Shown: positions 18,721-21,888 of the stretch, in pieces | Layout: each line of letters begins with the position of its first letter | Numbering within the stretch: position 1 is the first letter of the stretch | Virus record (IMG/VR): IMGVR_UViG_3300032288_001148 | Location: 1 to 21,888 of that record | Source of the DNA: a virus | Reading direction: 5' to 3' (one strand) | DNA length: 21,888 bases | Position numbers and translations under genes: made by a program | The notes under the pieces: model-generated | Database searches by the model: none | The model's input: only the letters and a program-made list of their open reading frames with translations | Told to the model about the DNA's origin: nothing

Positions 18721-19284
18721 ATGGAACAAGCATTCGCTCCATCCGTAGGCACGGTTGTCACCGGTGAAAGTGCACTCCCAAACTGGCTGTCGTGCCCGGA
18801 CCCGCCAACACCTCGCCCCACGAAGGCTGCGAGAGAGTTGCTGCACATCGAATACGAGCAGATATTCGAACGGGTGATCGAGGACATCTATCGGGGTCGA
18901 TCCCTGCAGTCGCTCATCGAGGGTGATCCGAGGGTCATCTCGTATGAGGACTTCTTGCGCTGGGTCAAGCGTGACCCGCAGCGCCATGAGCGGTTCAAGG
19001 AAGCGCAGGAGATGCGCACGGAGTTCTTGGCCGGGGAGATCCTTGAGATTGCCGATGGCGTCGAATCGGTTGACCCCACCTCGAACGACACGGTGAACCG
19101 GGACAAGTTGCGCATCGACACGCGCAAGTGGCTCATGGGAGCGCACAACAAGAAGCGCTACGGTGAGACCAAGCAGATTGAACTCGGTGGCACGATCTCG
19201 ATCACTGAAGCGCTGGCGCAGGCCCAGGCCCGGGTGATCGAGGGTGAGGTCATCGACGTAACCCCTCGACTGGAGAACAACTGA
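18721..19284 (+). CDS. terS: Terminase small subunit
   Basis: This 187-residue protein has the pattern of phage small terminases: a helical N-terminal region with an HTH-like segment (IYRGRSLQSLIEGDPRVISY, then EDFLRWVKRDPQRHERFKEA), then EFLAGEILEIADGVES, RDKLRIDTRKWLMGAHNKKR and YGETKQIELGG, the usual core and oligomerisation part. It recognises the packaging site and loads the large subunit. ATG at 18721 starts the conserved part without a clear ribosome binding site; an upstream extension in frame (to about 18598) runs over the repeats and is unlikely. The stop overlaps the large subunit start (TGATG). Confidence 0.82.
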   Translation: MEQAFAPSVGTVVTGESALPNWLSCPDPPTPRPTKAARELLHIEYEQIFERVIEDIYRGRSLQSLIEGDPRVISYEDFLRWVKRDPQRHERFKEAQEMRTEFLAGEILEIADGVESVDPTSNDTVNRDKLRIDTRKWLMGAHNKKRYGETKQIELGGTISITEALAQAQARVIEGEVIDVTPRLENN

Positions 19285-20825
19285 TGCAGAAGATGCGCTA
19301 CTCGCCGGAGGAGGAGCAGCTTCTGATGTCGCAGCTTTGGAGTCCGTCTATCAAGGACGATCCGGAGACGTTCGTGCTGTTCGCGTTCCCGTGGGGGCAG
19401 AAGAACACACCGTTGGAGCACTTCAAGGGGCCACGGGCGTGGCAGCGCAGGACGCTGCGCAGGATACGGGACTTCATCAAGGAGAACCGAGGGCGACTGA
19501 CCGAGAAGGAGTTGATCGAGGCGCTGCGCAGGGCCGTGTCGTCGGGCCGGGGCGTGGGGAAGTCAGCACTGGTCTCGTGGCTGATCCTGTGGATGCTGAG
19601 CACGCGGATAGGCAGTTCCGTCATCGTGTCGGCTAACTCGGAGAACCAGTTGCGCAAGGTCACCTGGGGTGAGTTGACCAAGTGGGTCACGATGGCCATC
19701 AACGCCCACTGGTGGGAGCCGACCGCTACCAGCCTGAACCCCGCTGCGTGGTTGACTGAACTTGTCGAGCGGGATCTGAAGAAGGGCACCCGGTACTGGG
19801 GCGCTGAAGGGAAGTTGTGGTCGGAGGAGAACCCTGACGCCTATGCCGGTGTGCACAACATGGACGGCATGATGGTGATCTTTGACGAGGCTAGCGGCAT
19901 CCCGGACTCGATCTGGAGCGTGGCGGCGGGCTTCTTCACGGAGAACATCCTCGACCGGTACTGGTTCGCGTTCTCCAACGGACGGCGTAACACCGGGTAC
20001 TTCTACGAGTCGGTGGACGGCAACAAGCGGGACTTCTGGGAGAGCGAGAAGATTGACGCCCGCACAGTCGAGGGCACCGACAAGAGCATCTACCAGCAGA
20101 TCATCGAGGAGTACGGCGAGGACTCCGACGAGGCCCGGGTCGAGGTCTACGGTGACTTCCCCAAGAGCGGCCAAGACCAGTTCATCGCGCCGCATCTGGT
20201 GGACGACGCCATGAAGCGGGAGCAGTGGAAAGACATGACCGCACCAGTCGTCATCGGCGTGGACCCAGCCCGGGGTGGCATGGACAGCACTGTGATCGTC
20301 GTGCGCCGTGGGCGCGACATCGTGTCAATCAAGCGGTTCCGAGGCGACGACACCATGACCACAGTCGGGCACGTCATCGACGCCATCGAGGAGTACCGGC
20401 CAGCACTGACCGTCATCGACGAGGGTGGCCTGGGCTACGGGATACTTGACAGGTTGACCGAGCAGAAGTACAAAGTGCGCGGGGTGAACTTCGGCTGGAA
20501 GGCCAAGAACCCCGTGATGTGGGGCAACAAACGCGCCGAGATCTGGGGAGCCATGCGCGACTGGCTCAAGTCGGCCAGTTTGCCGCAGGACAGGCTTCTC
20601 AAGGCCGACTTGACCGGTCCGATGAAGAAGCCCAACTCGGCGGGCACCATATTTTTGGAGGGCAAGAAGGAAATGAAAGCCCGTGGCTTGGCATCACCCG
20701 ACGCAGCAGACGCGATTGCGGTGACGTTTGCATTTCCTGTTGCTCATCGAGAGTATGTTGATCGCCCGCGTACCGTTACAATGCGCGACAGAAGCGTGAT
20801 GTCTTCGAGTTGGATGGGTGCGTAA
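19284..20825 (+). CDS. terL: Terminase large subunit (ATPase-nuclease)
   Basis: This 513-residue protein has all parts of a large terminase. The ATPase domain has Walker A SGRGVGKS (87-94) and Walker B MMVIFDEAS (D201, E202), with SNGRRNTGYF (231-240) where the coupling motif is expected. The RNase H-like nuclease has GVDPARGGMDST (D327), VIDEGG (D379) and SPDAADA (D473/D476) as the expected metal-binding acids. It drives DNA into the prohead and cuts the concatemer. Length is normal and no residue appears to be lost. The ATG overlaps the small subunit stop and its own TAA overlaps the next ATG. Confidence 0.93.
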   Translation: MQKMRYSPEEEQLLMSQLWSPSIKDDPETFVLFAFPWGQKNTPLEHFKGPRAWQRRTLRRIRDFIKENRGRLTEKELIEALRRAVSSGRGVGKSALVSWLILWMLSTRIGSSVIVSANSENQLRKVTWGELTKWVTMAINAHWWEPTATSLNPAAWLTELVERDLKKGTRYWGAEGKLWSEENPDAYAGVHNMDGMMVIFDEASGIPDSIWSVAAGFFTENILDRYWFAFSNGRRNTGYFYESVDGNKRDFWESEKIDARTVEGTDKSIYQQIIEEYGEDSDEARVEVYGDFPKSGQDQFIAPHLVDDAMKREQWKDMTAPVVIGVDPARGGMDSTVIVVRRGRDIVSIKRFRGDDTMTTVGHVIDAIEEYRPALTVIDEGGLGYGILDRLTEQKYKVRGVNFGWKAKNPVMWGNKRAEIWGAMRDWLKSASLPQDRLLKADLTGPMKKPNSAGTIFLEGKKEMKARGLASPDAADAIAVTFAFPVAHREYVDRPRTVTMRDRSVMSSSWMGA

Positions 20826-21082
20826 TGGCCAAAAAGTCCGTGTCTTTGAGCGTTGGTCGGGGCGAGAAGCTGCCGGTGAGCCAAGGCGCGGGTCTGACGG
20901 CCAAAGGGCGCGAGAAGTACAACCGCGAGACAGGCTCCAACCTTAAGGCGCCAGCCCCCAACCCCAAAACCGAGGCTGACAAAGCACGGAAAAAGTCTTT
21001 CTGTAGTAGAATGGCTCCTATCGCAGAAAAATCGGAGCCAGGAAGCCGTGCAAGAGCCGCAATGCAGCGTTGGAAGTGTTGA
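20825..21082 (+). CDS. Small basic phage protein (DUF6321-like)
   Basis: This 85-residue basic protein contains GAGLTAKGREKYNRETGSNL, then KAPAPNPKTEADKARKKSFC, SRM and the ending RARAAMQRWKC. These blocks are typical of a small family next to phage terminase genes (DUF6321-like, from memory); no function is known. The ATG at 20825 shares a base with the terminase stop. The stretch between SRM and RWKC is shorter than I remember for the family, and its DNA contains the hairpin and start of the homing endonuclease gene, with which it overlaps by 35 bp. Confidence 0.72.
   Translation: MAKKSVSLSVGRGEKLPVSQGAGLTAKGREKYNRETGSNLKAPAPNPKTEADKARKKSFCSRMAPIAEKSEPGSRARAAMQRWKC
21012..21045 (+). promoter_or_regulatory. 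Hairpin next to the homing-endonuclease ribosome binding site
   Basis: TGGCTCC (21012-21018) and GGAGCCA (21034-21040) pair perfectly around a 15-nt loop. The last stem base is the first base of AGGAAG (21040-21045), the Shine-Dalgarno of the GTG at 21048. A promoter-like TAGAAT (21007-21012) precedes it, without a good -35. Folding could limit ribosome access. Confidence 0.45.
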
Positions 21083-21512
21083 AGTGTGGGCCGACGTCCA
21101 AGGCTATGAAGGCCGGTATCAAATAAGCACGCTTGGCCGCGTCAAGTCTTTGGCCCGCGTGCGGCGCGGTAAAGCAGGTGCGGATGTGCCGATGCCGGAA
21201 CGCATCATGCGCCTGACACTTAAAAAAGACACCGGGCGTACAAAACCATACGCTGAGGTGCGTTTTCGTAACGGCGGCCTTCGCACAGAACGCTGCAAAT
21301 CTTTTTTGGTGCACCGTTTGGTGGCCAACGCTTTTATCAAGCCTCTTGAGGCCAACGAGCAGGTTGATCACATCAACGGCCACCACAACGACAACCGCGT
21401 CGAAAATCTGCGCGTCATGAAGACCGTAGAACACGCTAGACTTCACCCACTGCTGCATGCGCCGGACGCCCGCGACCCAAAAACTGGCGCGTTTTGGTCA
21501 AAAGGACGCTGA
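21048..21512 (+). CDS. Free-standing HNH homing endonuclease (NUMOD4-HNH)
   Basis: This 154-residue protein has a NUMOD4 motif at residues 11-35 (VEVWADVQGYEGRYQISTLG, then RVKSL) and an HNH nuclease: VHRLVANAF (H89), QVDHINGHHNDNRVENL (D107, H108, N110, N116, N120) and a closing H129. It would cut a specific site in endonuclease-free relatives and spread its own gene. It lies between small basic protein genes after the terminase and overlaps the upstream gene without destroying it. GTG at 21048 follows AGGAAG at short spacing. The gene has more A/T-rich codons (AAA, TTT) than its neighbours, fitting later arrival. Confidence 0.88.
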   Translation: MQEPQCSVGSVEVWADVQGYEGRYQISTLGRVKSLARVRRGKAGADVPMPERIMRLTLKKDTGRTKPYAEVRFRNGGLRTERCKSFLVHRLVANAFIKPLEANEQVDHINGHHNDNRVENLRVMKTVEHARLHPLLHAPDARDPKTGAFWSKGR

Positions 21513-21514
21513 TC

Positions 21515-21670
21515 ATGGCTACAAAACCCGGTCTCTACGCAAACATCGCAGCCAAACGTGAGCGAATTGCTGCTGGCAGCGGCGAAAAGATGCGCAAACC
21601 GGGCACAACGGGTGCTCCGACGGCCAAAGCCTTCAAAGAATCGGCCAAGACGGCAAAGAAGGGAAAGTAG
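21515..21670 (+). CDS. Small basic phage protein, 51 residues
   Basis: This short gene runs from ATG at 21515, two bases after the endonuclease stop, to TAG at 21668-21670. The product is very basic: KPGLYANIAAKRERIAAGSG, then EKMRKPGTTGAPTAKAFKES and a Lys/Ala tail. The GLYANIxAKRxRIAxGSGEKMRKPG phrase is one I know from many phages, usually near terminase or portal genes, without function. A DNA-binding or head-associated role would suit its charge. Confidence 0.72.
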   Translation: MATKPGLYANIAAKRERIAAGSGEKMRKPGTTGAPTAKAFKESAKTAKKGK

Positions 21671-21672
21671 CC

Positions 21673-21837
21673 ATGCCACTCGTCAAATCAGCGTCTCCAG
21701 CGGCCTTTCGCAAGAACGTGAAGGCCGAAATGGCGGCTGGAAAGCCCCAAAAGCAAGCCGTGGCCATCGCGTACAGCACCCAGCGTGCTGCGCAGGCCAA
21801 ATCAGGCTCAAAACCCGCGCCAAAGGGCAAGAAGTAA
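21673..21837 (+). CDS. Small basic phage protein, 54 residues
   Basis: ATG at 21673 lies two bases after the previous stop; TAA is at 21835-21837. The product (MPLVKSASPAAFRKNVKAEM, then AAGKPQKQAVAIAYSTQRAA and a Lys-rich tail) matches a common small phage protein pattern in which AFxxNxKAExxAGKPxKQAVAIAY is kept. Function unknown. With its neighbours it forms a run of small basic proteins between terminase and, presumably, the portal gene. Confidence 0.72.
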   Translation: MPLVKSASPAAFRKNVKAEMAAGKPQKQAVAIAYSTQRAAQAKSGSKPAPKGKK

Positions 21838-21838
21838 C

Positions 21839-21888
21839 ATGGCTGACTACACCGGCATCACATCGGCTGCTGCCGTGGCCAACGGCGG
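21839..21888 (+). CDS. Start of a further gene (partial)
   Basis: ATG at 21839 overlaps the region just after the TAA of the previous gene and opens a frame reading MADYTGITSAAAVANGG to the window edge. Only 16-17 residues are seen, so the product is unknown. Portal or another small head gene would be expected here by phage gene order. Confidence 0.45.
   Translation, partial: MADYTGITSAAAVANG

Noticed and set aside
1-21888. tRNA genes and integrase/attachment sites
   Set aside because: No cloverleaf with TTCRA arm and no integrase motif was recognised by eye; a dedicated scan could still find a weak one.

Overview
The window is a stretch of a tailed double-stranded DNA bacteriophage genome (Caudoviricetes). 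The evidence is a complete terminase pair, a 3TM-type holin next to an M15-type endolysin, large alanine/glycine-rich virion proteins of the ejection type, and a phage replication set (family B DNA polymerase, prim-pol/DUF3987 primase-helicase, Enc34-type ssDNA-binding protein, DUF2800 Cas4-like nuclease, SNF2 helicase, VRR-NUC nuclease, MazG-like and DUF3310 proteins). The DNA is GC-rich, and many small proteins resemble those I know from phages of Burkholderiales, so a betaproteobacterial host is likely (inference). The two ejection-type proteins suggest a podovirus (inference). No integrase, tRNA or CRISPR array was seen.

Layout. (1) 1-4685, plus strand: end of a virion gene, two large virion proteins, a coiled-coil/TM protein, holin and endolysin. 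(2) 13117-4692, minus strand: one long, tightly packed replication/nucleotide-metabolism operon. It runs from an RHH protein through ssDNA-binding protein, nuclease, polymerase and helicase to small accessory genes, many joined by ATGA/GTGA/TTGA stop-start overlaps. (3) 13118-13283: a divergent control region with two overlapping promoters, a 10-bp GC hairpin and a 13-codon leader ORF. (4) 13284-15785, plus: primase-helicase, closed by a bidirectional terminator. (5) 18155-15816, minus: an early/accessory cluster of small proteins, including an AP2-like protein, an XRE-type HTH protein and two tiny transmembrane peptides. A terminator sits inside the cluster. (6) 18156-18720: a non-coding region of about 565 bp, dense in palindromes, inverted repeats, a strong promoter and a G-quadruplex motif. 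(7) 18721-21888, plus: terminase small and large subunits, small basic proteins, a free-standing HNH homing endonuclease, and the first codons of a further gene.

The most unusual part is the AP2-like gene and its surroundings. Copies of an 11-bp palindrome (consensus ACCCAWTGGGT) lie on both sides of it. One copy fills the spacer of a TTGACA promoter, and six to seven more lie between the gene and the terminase. This could be a phage-specific operator system, a replication origin or a packaging recognition region. Several genes shorter than 60 codons, including three hydrophobic microproteins of 22-30 residues, were placed by their ribosome binding sites and stop-start overlaps.
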